DNA from: an uncultured Pseudodesulfovibrio sp.
GTDB taxonomy: Bacteria; Desulfobacterota; Desulfovibrionia; Desulfovibrionales; Desulfovibrionaceae
Length of the DNA stretch: 64,000 bases
Direction: 5' to 3'
Assembly (NCBI RefSeq): GCF_963664965.1
Contig: NZ_OY761823.1
Location: forward strand, 72,001 to 136,000
Shown: positions 1 to 9,134 of the stretch, one piece after another
Numbering within the stretch: position 1 is the stretch's first letter
Layout of the letters: every line of letters begins with the position of its first letter
Made by a program: the position numbers and the translations under genes
The notes under the pieces: model-generated
What the model was told of the DNA's origin: nothing
The model's database searches: none
Seen by the model: the letters and a program-made list of their open reading frames with translations, nothing else

Positions 1-227
1 TCCTGACCGGCAATCTCTACCCCAACGACATCATCCTCACCCGCTCCGAAGTGCTGGAGACACCGATCATCATGGTCCGCGAAGACACCTTCACGGTCGC
101 CAAGAAGATGGACGACATCCTGTCCCGCCACAAACTGCGCGATGCCATCAAGATCAAGCAGGGCGCGGAACTGGTCGCGGGCAACATCGACTTCCAGCAC
201 CTGAAAAAGGAACTGGGCCTGAAATAG
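1..227 (+). CDS. DRTGG / BioD-like phosphotransacetylase-family protein, C-terminal part
   Basis: The gene enters from the left edge and only the last 74 residues are present, read in the frame starting at base 3 and ending in TAG at 225-227. The fragment has a run of hydrophobic strands (NDIILTRSE, TPIIMVRED), then TFTVAKKMDDILSR and a helical end. This is the pattern seen at the C-terminus of DRTGG-domain proteins that carry a BioD-like P-loop domain. It is probably a cytoplasmic nucleotide-binding protein, but the P-loop lies outside the window, so the family call rests on the tail alone. A good terminator follows. Confidence 0.5.
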   Translation, partial: LTGNLYPNDIILTRSEVLETPIIMVREDTFTVAKKMDDILSRHKLRDAIKIKQGAELVAGNIDFQHLKKELGLK

Positions 228-250
228 CCGATCCGTTTCGATACAATGAA

Positions 251-278
251 AAAGACCCCGAACCGGGGTCTTTTTTTT
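251..278 (+). terminator. Rho-independent terminator
   Basis: A GC-rich stem (AAAGACCCCG / CGGGGTCTTT) is followed by eight T. It lies 24 bases after the stop of the DRTGG-type gene, and would also meet the convergent exporter gene that ends at 320. Confidence 0.85.
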
Positions 279-319
279 GGTCTTCACCATATCGGAGCAC
301 AGACAATCCATGCCGATAC

Positions 320-1294
320 TTATGCCTGTTCGACGCCTCTCGATTTTCGAAACGATACCGAAACATTCCCGAGCCATACACCGCATGCGACTACTCCGCA
401 GGCAAGCAGCTGAGAAAAGGACAGAACCTCTCCCATCACAAGCCACCCTGCCGCAAGCGCCACCGGAGACACGAGATTGATGGCGACCGCAGCCTGACCG
501 GCAGGCATGAAAGTCATGGCCATGTTATACAGCCCGAAAGCCCCCAGAGTAACGAAAAAGCCGAGATAGGCCACGGCCATCCAAGCCTGCTTCGAAACAC
601 TTCCCCAAACATCCGGCGCGCTGAATATCCCGCCCGGGAGAAAGAAAACCGCTCCGGCCACACACTGCATGCCGGTCAGCCACCATGTGGAATAACGGGC
701 GGAAAGCCGTTTCATGACCACCATGTACCCGGCCGCACAAATCATGGCCCCGACCTCCAGCAGGTTCCCCAGCGCAGGATTCGGAGAGGACTCGTCTGCC
801 ACGCCGCCAAGCGACAACCAAACCACTCCGCCAATGGACAGGAGAAGTCCGGCAAAACCTGTCGGGGACACCGGCTCCTTGAGCACGGCCCATGCCCCGG
901 CTGTCACCAGCAAAGGCACCAGCGCGGAGATCATTCCTGCCTGCGAAGACGAAGTCAGGCTCAGGGCATATCCTTCCAACAAGAAATACAGGCATGGCTG
1001 CATCAGGCACAAAAAAGCCAAAACCTTCCAGTCTCCCGGTTCATATATGGGTGCGGGGATTCGCTTACGGATAAGCAGGACAAGAAATGAAGCCATAGTC
1101 ATACGCAACCACACCACGGTCAGGGGACTAAACGCTGACAACGCCGCCTTGGTCGCCATGAAGGAGGTTCCCCACAGCAAAACGGCTCCGGCAAGACTGA
1201 GCAAAGCCACCAGTCTGCCTGTTTCCTTCGACCCTGCAAAAACGCAACCCGGCCTGCCCGAGACAGGTACCCCGGCTTTTCCGACTTTCGACAT
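320..1294 (-). CDS. EamA/DMT-superfamily permease
   Basis: A 324-residue inner-membrane protein with about ten hydrophobic segments arranged as two EamA halves. The first half begins LLSLAGAVLLWGTSFMATKAAL, and the second contains MAVAYLGFFVTLGAFGLYNMAM. DMT permeases export or import small metabolites; the substrate cannot be read from sequence. The start at 1294 was chosen because AGGAGGAAAT sits directly before its ATG; an in-frame ATG 18 bases earlier has no comparable site. The AraC-type gene lies just upstream on the same strand, an arrangement common for regulated exporters. Confidence 0.85.
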   Translation of the reverse strand: MSKVGKAGVPVSGRPGCVFAGSKETGRLVALLSLAGAVLLWGTSFMATKAALSAFSPLTVVWLRMTMASFLVLLIRKRIPAPIYEPGDWKVLAFLCLMQPCLYFLLEGYALSLTSSSQAGMISALVPLLVTAGAWAVLKEPVSPTGFAGLLLSIGGVVWLSLGGVADESSPNPALGNLLEVGAMICAAGYMVVMKRLSARYSTWWLTGMQCVAGAVFFLPGGIFSAPDVWGSVSKQAWMAVAYLGFFVTLGAFGLYNMAMTFMPAGQAAVAINLVSPVALAAGWLVMGEVLSFSQLLACGVVACGVWLGNVSVSFRKSRGVEQA

Positions 1295-1367
1295 ATTTCC
1301 TCCTGAACTCATTCAGGCGTCAATGTGATCGAAAGTGGAAAAGATATATTGTATGAAATTGCGAAAT

Positions 1368-2207
1368 CTAGCTGCGGAAAACCGCTGAAGATTGATACTG
1401 ACGAGGCGTTGCCCCGGTGTACTGCTTGAACACACGGGAAAAATGACTTTGATCAGCAAAACCGGCGTCCGCAGCGACACTGCTGACAGGCGCTCCCTGA
1501 ACCAGCAACGCTTTTGCCAAATCGACCCGAAGCTGATTCTGATAAGCATGGGGAGGCATCCCCACCTCTCCATGAAACTTACGCAGCAGATGATAACGGC
1601 TGACATGAGCCACTCCGGCCAACGTGTCCAGACTGACTTTCTCCGAAAGGTGAGCCGCCAGATATTCACGGACGAGTTGCACTGACCTGTCATTTTCCGC
1701 AGGAACAGAATCTTCCCCACTCGTGGCATGATGGGAAATCAATTCGCCCAGAGCCTGTATCAGGAGGGACTCCTTCACAAGACGCTCTTCCCCTTGTTTG
1801 ACGGCCTCATGCAATTCGCACCAAAGCGCAAAAAGGGGAGGATCGCTGACCACAGGAGAAGGGAAACGCGGCATTCCCGAAACGGAAGCAAATATTTCAC
1901 CAGACACGGATTCAAGCCACGACGAATCCACATAAAACATGCGGTAGGTCATATTTGAATCCAGATCAGGATTACAGGCATGCACTTCGCCGGGACACAT
2001 CAATGCAATCTGTCCGGCATGGGCCTCAAAAACATTCCCTTCCAGATAGAAAGACGTCCAGCCGGTCTCGATCAGCCCGATGGAATAGGCTGCATGACTG
2101 TGCTTTCTGAAGGCCTCTTCATTATAGCTGGAATAACGCACCTCCACACCCGGAAGGTCCGGATCGCGCCAGAAGCGCACATCGGTATTGGCAGGTTTTC
2201 TTCCCAT
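1368..2207 (-). CDS. AraC-family transcriptional regulator
   Basis: A 279-residue DNA-binding protein. The N-terminal half is cupin-like (KHSHAAYSIGLIETG, then AGQIALMCPGEVHACNP), the usual effector-binding fold of AraC regulators. The C-terminal 100 residues hold two helix-turn-helix units (VSLDTLAGVAHVSRYHLLRKF and VSSVAADAGFADQSHFSRVFK) ending in the family signature FKQYTGATPRQYQ. It lies immediately upstream of the DMT permease on the same strand with a gap of about 70 bases, so it probably controls that exporter. It is divergent from the MATE gene, which could also be a target. No strong ribosome site precedes the ATG. Confidence 0.9.
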   Translation of the reverse strand: MGRKPANTDVRFWRDPDLPGVEVRYSSYNEEAFRKHSHAAYSIGLIETGWTSFYLEGNVFEAHAGQIALMCPGEVHACNPDLDSNMTYRMFYVDSSWLESVSGEIFASVSGMPRFPSPVVSDPPLFALWCELHEAVKQGEERLVKESLLIQALGELISHHATSGEDSVPAENDRSVQLVREYLAAHLSEKVSLDTLAGVAHVSRYHLLRKFHGEVGMPPHAYQNQLRVDLAKALLVQGAPVSSVAADAGFADQSHFSRVFKQYTGATPRQYQSSAVFRS

Positions 2208-2318
2208 TTACAGAGCATAGCCTTCTGAAAAACCATACGTCAACTTTGCCCTCCAGCCTCTCGGGAAGCCCGAAAAATCCCCCTCGGTTTCAAAAGCCTT
2301 TTCTGGTAGACTTCCGAA

Positions 2319-3677
2319 ATGTCAGACACAACCGACCTCACGAAACGTCCCATACCGGCAGTCATCAGACAGGTTGCCGTGCCCGCCAGCGTGGGATTCT
2401 TCTTCAACACCATGTTCAATGTCGTGGATACGTGGTGGGCTGGACAGATCGACACCGAAGCCGTGGCCGCCCTCGCGCTGTCGCTGCCTGTCTACATGAT
2501 CATCTCCTCCCTCGGCAGCGGCATCGGCACGGGTGCCACTGCGCTCATGGGATCGGCACTCGGTGCCGGGGACAAAAAACAGGCATCGCTCACGGCAGTA
2601 CAGATGCTCAGTTTCGGCATCATCCTGAGCGCACTCCTCGCATGGTTCGGCCTGACATTCACTCCCGCCGTGTTCGGCTGGCTCGGCGCGCAGGGACCAT
2701 ATCTCGACACCTGCCTCGCCTACATGAACCCCATCTTCGCCTGCAACTTCGCGGCGATCTTCCTTTTTCTCTTCAATGCGATTCTTCAATCGCAGGGAGA
2801 CACCAAGAGTTTTCGCAACGTGCTCATCCTGTCCGCCATCCTGAACATAGGTCTTGACCCATGGTTCATCTACGGCGGATTCGGCCTGCCCGCCATGGGC
2901 ATCGCTGGCGTAGCATGGGCAACGGTCTGCGCTCAACTCATCAGCTGCATCTATCTGGCAGTCAGGGCACGCCGGACCGGCCTGCTGAAAACCGACGCAG
3001 GACGCAACCTTGTTCCACACCCGAAGATCTATGCGGAGATCGCACATCAGGGCTTCCCTGCCAGCCTGAATTTCATGACCATCGCCCTCGGCTTTTTCGT
3101 GATCTTCAAGTTCGTCTCGAAGTTCGGCCCCGAGGCATCTGCCGCGTACGGCATTGCCACCCGCATCGACCAGATCGTGCTGCTGCCCACTATCGGCCTG
3201 AACGTCGCGGCCCTGACCATCACGGCACAGAATTACGGCGCAGGCAAGATCGACCGCATCCGTGAGACAGCCCGCAAATGCCTCAAATACGGCGCGGTTC
3301 TCCTGCTTCCGCTTTCGATACCGATATTCCTGTTCGCAGAACCGCTCATGCGGATATTCTCGTCAGATCCGGCAGTCGTTTCCATCGGGGCGGAATACCT
3401 CCGCATTGATGCATTCACGTTGTATGGCTATGTCATCATCTTTGTCTCGACCTCCATGCTGCAAGGCATGAAGCGTCCCATGTTCGCCATCTGGATGGGC
3501 ATTTCCAGACAGGTCGCCGCACCATGGGCACTGTTCACTCTGTTCACGACCGGACTCGGCTACGGAACCATTGCCCTGTGGTTCTCCATCGCCATCATCG
3601 TATGGAGCGCTGCCGGAATCTCGTTCTGGTTCGCGCAGAGGACACTGCGCCGGGTCGAAAGCAAAACCACGGCATAG
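2319..3677 (+). CDS. MATE-family efflux transporter
   Basis: A 452-residue inner-membrane protein with about twelve hydrophobic segments. The N-terminal half shows MATE signatures: PASVGFFFNTMFNVVDTWWAG, then SGIGTGATALMGSALGAGD, and the two six-helix bundles repeat this pattern (PTIGLNVAALTITAQNYGAGKID). MATE proteins export cationic drugs and metabolites using H+ or Na+ gradients. The gene is transcribed away from the AraC regulator across a 111-base intergenic region. The start matches the usual length of the family. Confidence 0.92.
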   Translation: MSDTTDLTKRPIPAVIRQVAVPASVGFFFNTMFNVVDTWWAGQIDTEAVAALALSLPVYMIISSLGSGIGTGATALMGSALGAGDKKQASLTAVQMLSFGIILSALLAWFGLTFTPAVFGWLGAQGPYLDTCLAYMNPIFACNFAAIFLFLFNAILQSQGDTKSFRNVLILSAILNIGLDPWFIYGGFGLPAMGIAGVAWATVCAQLISCIYLAVRARRTGLLKTDAGRNLVPHPKIYAEIAHQGFPASLNFMTIALGFFVIFKFVSKFGPEASAAYGIATRIDQIVLLPTIGLNVAALTITAQNYGAGKIDRIRETARKCLKYGAVLLLPLSIPIFLFAEPLMRIFSSDPAVVSIGAEYLRIDAFTLYGYVIIFVSTSMLQGMKRPMFAIWMGISRQVAAPWALFTLFTTGLGYGTIALWFSIAIIVWSAAGISFWFAQRTLRRVESKTTA

Positions 3678-3734
3678 GCCAATCGAGCCATTTTCTTACA
3701 TCAGAACGGCTTAACAAATTCCGCCGGGACCGCT

Positions 3735-4925
3735 ATGATGCCCATCATGCTCCCATGGATTCTGCATATCGACATGGACGCCTTTTTCGCGTCCGTGGAA
3801 CAGCTCGACAACCCCGAACTGCGCGGCAAGCCCATTGCCATTGGCGGCTCGTCTGACCGCGGCGTGGTCTCGACGGCAAGCTACGAGGCGCGCAAGTTCG
3901 GCGTGCGCTCGGCATTGAGCGTGGTCAAGGCCCGAAGACTCTGCCCGCAACTCATCCTAATTCCGGGGCGCATGAAGCGGTACAAAGAGCTTTCGCGCCT
4001 CGCCATGGGCGTGCTTCAGGAATTCTCCCCAACCGTTGAGCAGGCGAGTGTGGATGAGGCGTATCTCGACGGCACCGGCCTTGAACGGCTGTTCGGCCCC
4101 ATCGACGAAGTCGGGCGGCGAATCAGGGAACGCATGGTCGAAGTCACCGGCCTGACCTGCTCGGTGGGCGCGGCCCCGGTCCGGTTCCTTGCCAAGATCG
4201 CCTCGGACATGAACAAGCCCGACGGCATGTTCATCATCCGCCACGATGAAGTGGAAACGTTTCTGCATACGCTGCCAGTCAAGAAAATACCGGGCGTGGG
4301 CAAAAAAGCGGCGGCAACCCTTGAACGCCTCGGCGTACGCACCTGCGGTGACGTCCGGCAAAAGCCCAAGGACCACTGGGAGAAGCGGCTCGGCAAACAG
4401 GGGGGCGTGCTCCACGACAGGGCGTGCGGCATCGACAACAACGGCGTCATCGTCTGGACCGGCGCAAAGAGTTGCAGCGCGGAGAACACGTTTCATGAAG
4501 ATACCGCGGACCGAGGACTTCTCACCAAGTGGCTTCTGGCCCAGTCCGAACGGGTGGGCGGCGACCTGCGGCGGCACGACTACAAAGGCCGCACCATCAC
4601 CCTGAAAGTGAAGTTCGCCGACTTCAAACAGATCACGCGCAGCAAGAGTCTGGAAGGGCGCACCGACAACACGGCCCTCATTTTTGAAACAGCCTGCGAC
4701 CTGCTGGAACAACTGGAACTGCGCCGTCCAGTCCGGCTTATCGGAGTCGGGGTATCCAATTTCGAACCTCGCGCCCGACAGGTCACCCTTTTCGAGGAAG
4801 CCCCGCAGGAACAGGAGGCGACCAGCGAACTTGATCAGGCCGTGGATTCGGTCAGGAAAAAATTCGGCTCCAAGGCCATGATCCGGGGCGACCTGCTCGA
4901 ATTCCACAAAAAGCAACCGAAATAA
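3735..4925 (+). CDS. dinB: DNA polymerase IV (Y-family, translesion)
   Basis: A 396-residue Y-family polymerase that copies past damaged bases. The palm carries the first metal-binding pair in HIDMDAFFASVE (D13, with F17/F18 at the steric-gate position) and the second in SVDEAYLD (D108, E109). A helix-hairpin-helix region (KKIPGVGKKAAATLERLG) and a little-finger domain follow. QVTLF near residue 355 looks like a beta-clamp-binding peptide, but about 35 residues follow it, so it is not at the extreme C-terminus. Several ATGs cluster at the start (3735, 3738, 3747); none has a strong ribosome site, and 3747 gives the more typical N-terminus. Confidence 0.95.
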   Translation: MMPIMLPWILHIDMDAFFASVEQLDNPELRGKPIAIGGSSDRGVVSTASYEARKFGVRSALSVVKARRLCPQLILIPGRMKRYKELSRLAMGVLQEFSPTVEQASVDEAYLDGTGLERLFGPIDEVGRRIRERMVEVTGLTCSVGAAPVRFLAKIASDMNKPDGMFIIRHDEVETFLHTLPVKKIPGVGKKAAATLERLGVRTCGDVRQKPKDHWEKRLGKQGGVLHDRACGIDNNGVIVWTGAKSCSAENTFHEDTADRGLLTKWLLAQSERVGGDLRRHDYKGRTITLKVKFADFKQITRSKSLEGRTDNTALIFETACDLLEQLELRRPVRLIGVGVSNFEPRARQVTLFEEAPQEQEATSELDQAVDSVRKKFGSKAMIRGDLLEFHKKQPK

Positions 4926-5052
4926 CGAGATTTTTGCAGAGTATTATATTATCCATGCCCTCACTTGCCAAATCTGCATAAGATTACTACAAAGAAACTC
5001 CTGAGGAGAACAAACCCGCCCCCGCCAACCGCGAGGAGCACCCCAAATCCAT

Positions 5053-6285
5053 ATGAAAGCAACATCGTTTTTTTACAATGCGCTGCGTACAGGCATTTAC
5101 ATGCTGCCTCTCGCCATTTTGTGTACGGCCCTCCTGACCGTTTCCCCTGCTCTGGCCGGAGAAGAGGACGGAGCACCGGAAGTCAAGCTGTCCGTCAAGC
5201 CCGCGTCCCTTGCCAAGGACGTGGAGACCGGACTGGACCACCTTTTCGAGGTGCTCAACAACACGTCTGCCTCATTCGATACTTCCAAAATCGGCCCCAT
5301 GCTCGATTTCGTGTCCGCCACACAGGACCCCAAGGACATTGCTCCTGCCAAACGGTTCAAGGGCCACGGCATCTGCCTCAAACAGGACGTATCCTCTGAC
5401 CTGAGCACCATTCTGCGCTACTTCTACAACCCGGAAATTCCCAACTACCTGCTCTGTCCGGCGGTCCTGCGACTGTCCGGCTGGAAAGACGGCAGCGAAC
5501 TGCTGACCCGCGACACCCCCCTGTGGGATGAATTGGAAACTCTTGACCAGCCGGTTCTGGTGCGCGGAAAGGAATTCGAAGTCAACACGCCTGACGCCTT
5601 TGCCGAGGCATACTACCGCTACGATCTCAAACGCCTCATCATCCTGCTCAAGTACAACGGCAAGAACGTCGCCATCTCCATTTCCGAGCAGGCTGACAAG
5701 TCCGACGTGGGCCGTAAAGGGGCCATCCTCAACGACAAGGAATGGGAATATTTCTATTCCGGCATCGAAGGGCTGAACAAGGGCCTCATCGGATGGATGG
5801 ACAGCTTCATGTACAAATCCGCTTCCGTGCAGATTTTCATGGAAAACGACGCTGCCGCCCCCAACAGTTCGGTCTTTCTCTTCAAATGGCTCAATGCGGG
5901 TTGGGCTGGCATGAACGTGGTCAAACGCAGTCATATTTATGACGGCAGCCTGCGCTATGCACGCAGCTTCGTGAAAGTGCTCGAATCCGCCACGCTGACC
6001 CCGGAAGAAGTCGCAGACAACCTCAAGGACGTCCGCACCCTTTCCACTCCCGAAATCGATTCGCTTATCAAGGAATACTCCAAGAACTTCGAAATCCGGT
6101 TCAAGGACAATCCCAAGCTGAAATCGAGAGAGTACGCCAAGGTCATCAAGGATGGAAAATACTACGAGGTACTTGACGCCGACGCCCGCAAGAGTGTGCT
6201 CGCGCTCGAAAAGCTCAAGTGCCTGATGAACATGGACACGCTCCTCGACCTCTGCGCCTCGCCGGTGGCGGAAGCCGAGAACTAG
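5053..6285 (+). CDS. Exported protein of unknown function
   Basis: A 410-residue protein not recognised as a named family. It begins with a clear Sec signal peptide (a positively charged start, hydrophobic core LPLAILCTALLTV, then PALA before GEED), so it should be periplasmic or lipid-free outer-membrane associated. The rest is soluble, rich in Lys and Asp, with few cysteines (for example at GICLKQ, LLCPAVL, LKCLMN and LLDLCASP). GAGGAG about 15 bases before the ATG supports the start. It stands alone between dinB and a strong terminator. Confidence 0.75.
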   Translation: MKATSFFYNALRTGIYMLPLAILCTALLTVSPALAGEEDGAPEVKLSVKPASLAKDVETGLDHLFEVLNNTSASFDTSKIGPMLDFVSATQDPKDIAPAKRFKGHGICLKQDVSSDLSTILRYFYNPEIPNYLLCPAVLRLSGWKDGSELLTRDTPLWDELETLDQPVLVRGKEFEVNTPDAFAEAYYRYDLKRLIILLKYNGKNVAISISEQADKSDVGRKGAILNDKEWEYFYSGIEGLNKGLIGWMDSFMYKSASVQIFMENDAAAPNSSVFLFKWLNAGWAGMNVVKRSHIYDGSLRYARSFVKVLESATLTPEEVADNLKDVRTLSTPEIDSLIKEYSKNFEIRFKDNPKLKSREYAKVIKDGKYYEVLDADARKSVLALEKLKCLMNMDTLLDLCASPVAEAEN

Positions 6286-6312
6286 CCAACAATCCCGAAC
6301 ACGGGTAAAGTG

Positions 6313-6350
6313 ACGGCGCGTTGCACAAGGCAACGCGCCGTTTTATTTTT
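6313..6350 (+). terminator. Rho-independent terminator
   Basis: An 11-base-pair stem (ACGGCGCGTTG / CAACGCGCCGT) with a short loop is followed by a T-rich tail. It closes the transcript of the exported unknown protein. Confidence 0.9.
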
Positions 6351-6370
6351 TCACGACAAGGAGTACCCGC

Positions 6371-6541
6371 ATGCTGACCAGTGAAAGCGAAGCCAAATTC
6401 AAGTTCTGTCCCCTGCTCAAGACCAATGATGACAAGATGAAAATGTGTCAGACCACCATGTGCATGATGTGGCGCTGGGCCGATGACAAAAAGGAAGAGG
6501 GCTACTGCGGTCTGGCCGGGAGCGTTGCCAAGGCGAAATAG
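6371..6541 (+). CDS. Small four-cysteine protein
   Basis: A 56-residue open frame with AAGGAG seven bases before the ATG. The product begins MLTSESEAKFKFCPLLK and has cysteines at FCPLL, KMCQTTMCMMW and GYCGL, a spacing that could bind a metal or a small cluster. No named family is recognised. It lies between a terminator and fliJ, 41 bases upstream of the latter, so it may share the fliJ transcript. The good ribosome site and the conserved-looking Cys/Trp content make it more credible than a chance frame. Confidence 0.6.
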   Translation: MLTSESEAKFKFCPLLKTNDDKMKMCQTTMCMMWRWADDKKEEGYCGLAGSVAKAK

Positions 6542-6582
6542 CGTTCCTTGCCCGGTTCGCCGTAACGTGGCACTAGATACAT

Positions 6583-7023
6583 ATGTCCAAGCCGTTCCAT
6601 TTCAAACTCGAAAAGGTCCTCGACTACCGGGGGCAGCTCGAAGAGCAGGCCAAGGCCGCCCTTGCGGCGGCACAGGCCAAGCATGACCGTCAGGCAGAAC
6701 TTGTCAGCGGCCTGCGCGACCGTCTCGCCGCGCACATGGACAAACAGGCCGAGTCCAACAAGAGCGCCAACGACATGTGGCTGTGGCGACAGTACAAGGA
6801 CGCTCTGGAGCAGGATATTTCCCGCGAGCAATACAGGCTGAGCGAATTGGAACTCAAATTGCATCAAGCCCGACAGGAGGCCGTGGCCCGCTCCAAGGAC
6901 AGGAAGCTTTTGGAGAAGCTCAAGGAAACCCAAGCCAAGAAGCATCATGAAGAAGAAAACGCCCGCGAAGAGAAGGAAAACGATGAAATGGCAACGCTTC
7001 GGTACGAATCTGAAAATTTCTAA
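6583..7023 (+). CDS. fliJ: Flagellar export protein FliJ
   Basis: A 146-residue, almost entirely helical and charged protein of the length expected for FliJ, the stalk-like chaperone-escort subunit of the flagellar type III export ATPase. The N-terminus PFHFKLEKVLDYRGQLEEQAK matches the family start, and the rest is a heptad-rich coiled coil (ISREQYRLSELELKLHQAR). The next gene overlaps it and encodes a MotE-like protein, which supports a motility role. Other flagellar genes are not in the window. No strong ribosome site precedes the ATG. Confidence 0.88.
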   Translation: MSKPFHFKLEKVLDYRGQLEEQAKAALAAAQAKHDRQAELVSGLRDRLAAHMDKQAESNKSANDMWLWRQYKDALEQDISREQYRLSELELKLHQARQEAVARSKDRKLLEKLKETQAKKHHEEENAREEKENDEMATLRYESENF

Positions 7024-7657
7024 GGTTCTGCTCAGTCTCGTTTTTCTGGCCCTTTTCAAGCTCGCAGTGTTCGGCATGCTGAGTGTCGATTCCGTGACAC
7101 TCAAGGTCATGCAGGCTGTCATTCCCGATGCTGTTACCGGCGTTGCCGTGGCTGCCGAGGAAAAAGCCGATCCTCCGACTCCCATTGCGGACAAGGCTGA
7201 TTCCGCTGCCAACCGCGCTGCGACAGAAGAAGAAACAGCCGATCAGGCCGCGCAGGACATACGCACGGAACAGGACCTCCCCTCGGAATGGAAAGCACTC
7301 AAGAAGAAGGAAGAAGAACTCGCCATCCGTGAGCGTACCCTTCAGGAAATGGAGGCAAGCATCCGCGCCGAAGCCGCACGGGTGGAAAAGATTCAGGCCG
7401 AAATCAAGACGATGCTCGACGACGCCAAGAACATCAAGGACAAGCGCGTCAAGCAGCTCGTGGAAATGATCTCCAACACCAAGGCCAAGAAGGCCGCTGA
7501 AATCCTGCAAACAATGGACACCGATCTGGCCGTCAAGGTTTTGTCAGGCATGCGTGGCCGTCAGGCCGGTGAAATCATGTCGTTCATCGAAGCAAAGAAA
7601 GCAGCTGAACTGTCGGAAAAACTCACGCAGCTCCAGATTCCTTTCATGGAACAATAG
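6983..7657 (+). CDS. MotE-like membrane-anchored flagellar protein (MgtE-N fold)
   Basis: A 224-residue protein with one N-terminal membrane segment (VLLSLVFLALFKLAVFGML), a long charged coiled coil (EWKALKKKEEELAIRERTLQEME), and a C-terminal MgtE-N-type domain (ILQTMDTDLAVKVLSGMRGRQAGEIMSFI). This is the layout of MotE, a chaperone of the flagellar motor protein MotC, and of related proteins found beside fliJ. The start at 6983 has AAGGA seven bases upstream and overlaps the fliJ end by 41 bases; an upstream in-frame ATG at 6947 would add a Lys-rich leader. Confidence 0.8.
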   Translation: MKWQRFGTNLKISKVLLSLVFLALFKLAVFGMLSVDSVTLKVMQAVIPDAVTGVAVAAEEKADPPTPIADKADSAANRAATEEETADQAAQDIRTEQDLPSEWKALKKKEEELAIRERTLQEMEASIRAEAARVEKIQAEIKTMLDDAKNIKDKRVKQLVEMISNTKAKKAAEILQTMDTDLAVKVLSGMRGRQAGEIMSFIEAKKAAELSEKLTQLQIPFMEQ

Positions 7658-7677
7658 TTCACGTTGATACAAAATCG

Positions 7678-7712
7678 AAGGCCCGGAGGACGAATCCTCC
7701 GGGCCTTTCTTA
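7678..7712 (+). terminator. Bidirectional terminator between convergent genes
   Basis: The stem AAGGCCCGGAGGA / TCCTCCGGGCCTT is followed by TCTTATTTT. It lies between the MotE-like gene and the convergent MFS gene. Confidence 0.85.
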
Positions 7713-7754
7713 TTTTCCAGAACTGAAAAGGAATACCCTTTTCAATGTTGGTGC

Positions 7755-9134
7755 CTACTTGTCAGCCAGCCGACGCCGTGCGCGGGCGGACATGAACACG
7801 CCCAAGGCGCTGAACACCGTCAGGGCGATGAATATGACGTGCATGGCTTCTATGTACGAGGACGAGCTTTCCGCATGCAGGGCCTGCGGACCGATGATCA
7901 TGGCGAACACCGCGCTGATGAACACGAGGCTGACCGTCATGCCGGTGGTCCGCATTCCGGCGACCACTGCCGATGCCACGCCATAGTATTCCTTGCTCAC
8001 AGCGCCCATGATGACAGCCATGTTGGCGGTGGCGAAAATGGCACTGCCCGCACCGCACAGGACAAGCACCACGATAATGAGCGGCAGGGAACTTTGCGCG
8101 CCGAGAAAAACGGCTCCGCCCAGTCCCAGTGTAGCCAGTCCCATGCCGAGGGTGGCGATATGATGCGCGGGCCAGCGTTCACACCAGTTGCCGCTGACAA
8201 GGGAAAAGATCGCCTGCATAACGGGCTGGGCCACAAGCACCAGTCCGGCCTCGCTGGCTGTCATCCCCTGTGTCACCTGAAGGTAAAGCGACAGCAAGAA
8301 AGTAATCCCGAACGTGGCGGCGTAGCTGATGAACTGCACCGCACTGCCCAGCGAAAAGGAAGGATTGCCGCAAAAAAGACGCATATCCAGAAGCGGAGCC
8401 TTGGCATGGCTTTCCCACAGCACGAACGCAGCCAGCGACAGCACGCCAACGCCCAGCATGATCTTGCCGCTCAGGTCATGGAAATGCGACCCGCCCTGAG
8501 ACAGCAGTGTCATGCCGATGGCACAAAGCACGGCACCACCCCAGTCGAACGGCGGGCATTTCTGCCTGATCGGCCTGACCGGAAGCACCTTGAGCGTGAG
8601 CAAAAGGCACATGACACAGGGAACGGCCCCGATGTAGAAAATCCAGCGCCAGCCGAGATGCGTGGCGATCAGGCCGCCCAGCCACGGACCGGCGGACAGC
8701 CCGAGATACACGCCTGCGGACGCAATGCCGAGCGCCCGTGCCCGTCCGGGGCCGGGATAGAGATCCGCCAGAATGGCAAGCCCGGTGGAGACCATCATGG
8801 CACCGCCGCCGCCCTGAAACACGCGCAGGATGATGAAATGATCGATGCTCCCGGACAATGGCAACACAAGGCTCACCGTGCTGAAAAGAGCCGCGCCCAT
8901 GGCAAAGACCGTGGCACGCCCGATCATGTCGGCCAGACGCGTCACAGGGAAAAGCAGCATGGCCACAGCCGCGATATATCCTGACTCGACAAGCCCGAGC
9001 TGTGCGGCACTGGCTCCGAATTCCCGCCCCAGCACAGGCACGGCGATCGCCACGCCGGACAGCATGAAAACCAATGCGAACTGCGTGAAGGTGATGACCC
9101 ACAGTCCGGTCGTACGTTCATTAGCAGAGAGCAT
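7755..9134 (-). CDS. MFS drug-type exporter (DHA2-like)
   Basis: A 459-residue inner-membrane transporter with twelve or more hydrophobic segments. The loop between helices 2 and 3 has TRLADMIGRATVFAMG, and the antiporter-like motif around LGIASAGVYLGLSAGPWLGG matches drug:H+ antiporters. AGGGAGGG stands five bases before the ATG. The upstream marR gene overlaps it by 14 bases, so the two are translationally coupled. Together with the operator palindromes upstream, this suggests an efflux pump induced when its ligand binds the MarR repressor. The substrate is unknown. Confidence 0.9.
   Translation of the reverse strand: MLSANERTTGLWVITFTQFALVFMLSGVAIAVPVLGREFGASAAQLGLVESGYIAAVAMLLFPVTRLADMIGRATVFAMGAALFSTVSLVLPLSGSIDHFIILRVFQGGGGAMMVSTGLAILADLYPGPGRARALGIASAGVYLGLSAGPWLGGLIATHLGWRWIFYIGAVPCVMCLLLTLKVLPVRPIRQKCPPFDWGGAVLCAIGMTLLSQGGSHFHDLSGKIMLGVGVLSLAAFVLWESHAKAPLLDMRLFCGNPSFSLGSAVQFISYAATFGITFLLSLYLQVTQGMTASEAGLVLVAQPVMQAIFSLVSGNWCERWPAHHIATLGMGLATLGLGGAVFLGAQSSLPLIIVVLVLCGAGSAIFATANMAVIMGAVSKEYYGVASAVVAGMRTTGMTVSLVFISAVFAMIIGPQALHAESSSSYIEAMHVIFIALTVFSALGVFMSARARRRLADK

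Noticed and set aside
6568-6582. Possible sigma-54 promoter before fliJ (TGGCACTAGATACAT)
   Set aside because: The -24 half is present, but the -12 GC is missing and the element would end at the start codon.
7839-8984. Plus-strand open frame of 381 codons
   Set aside because: It is antisense to the MFS exporter and has the His/Gln/Arg-rich composition of shadow frames.
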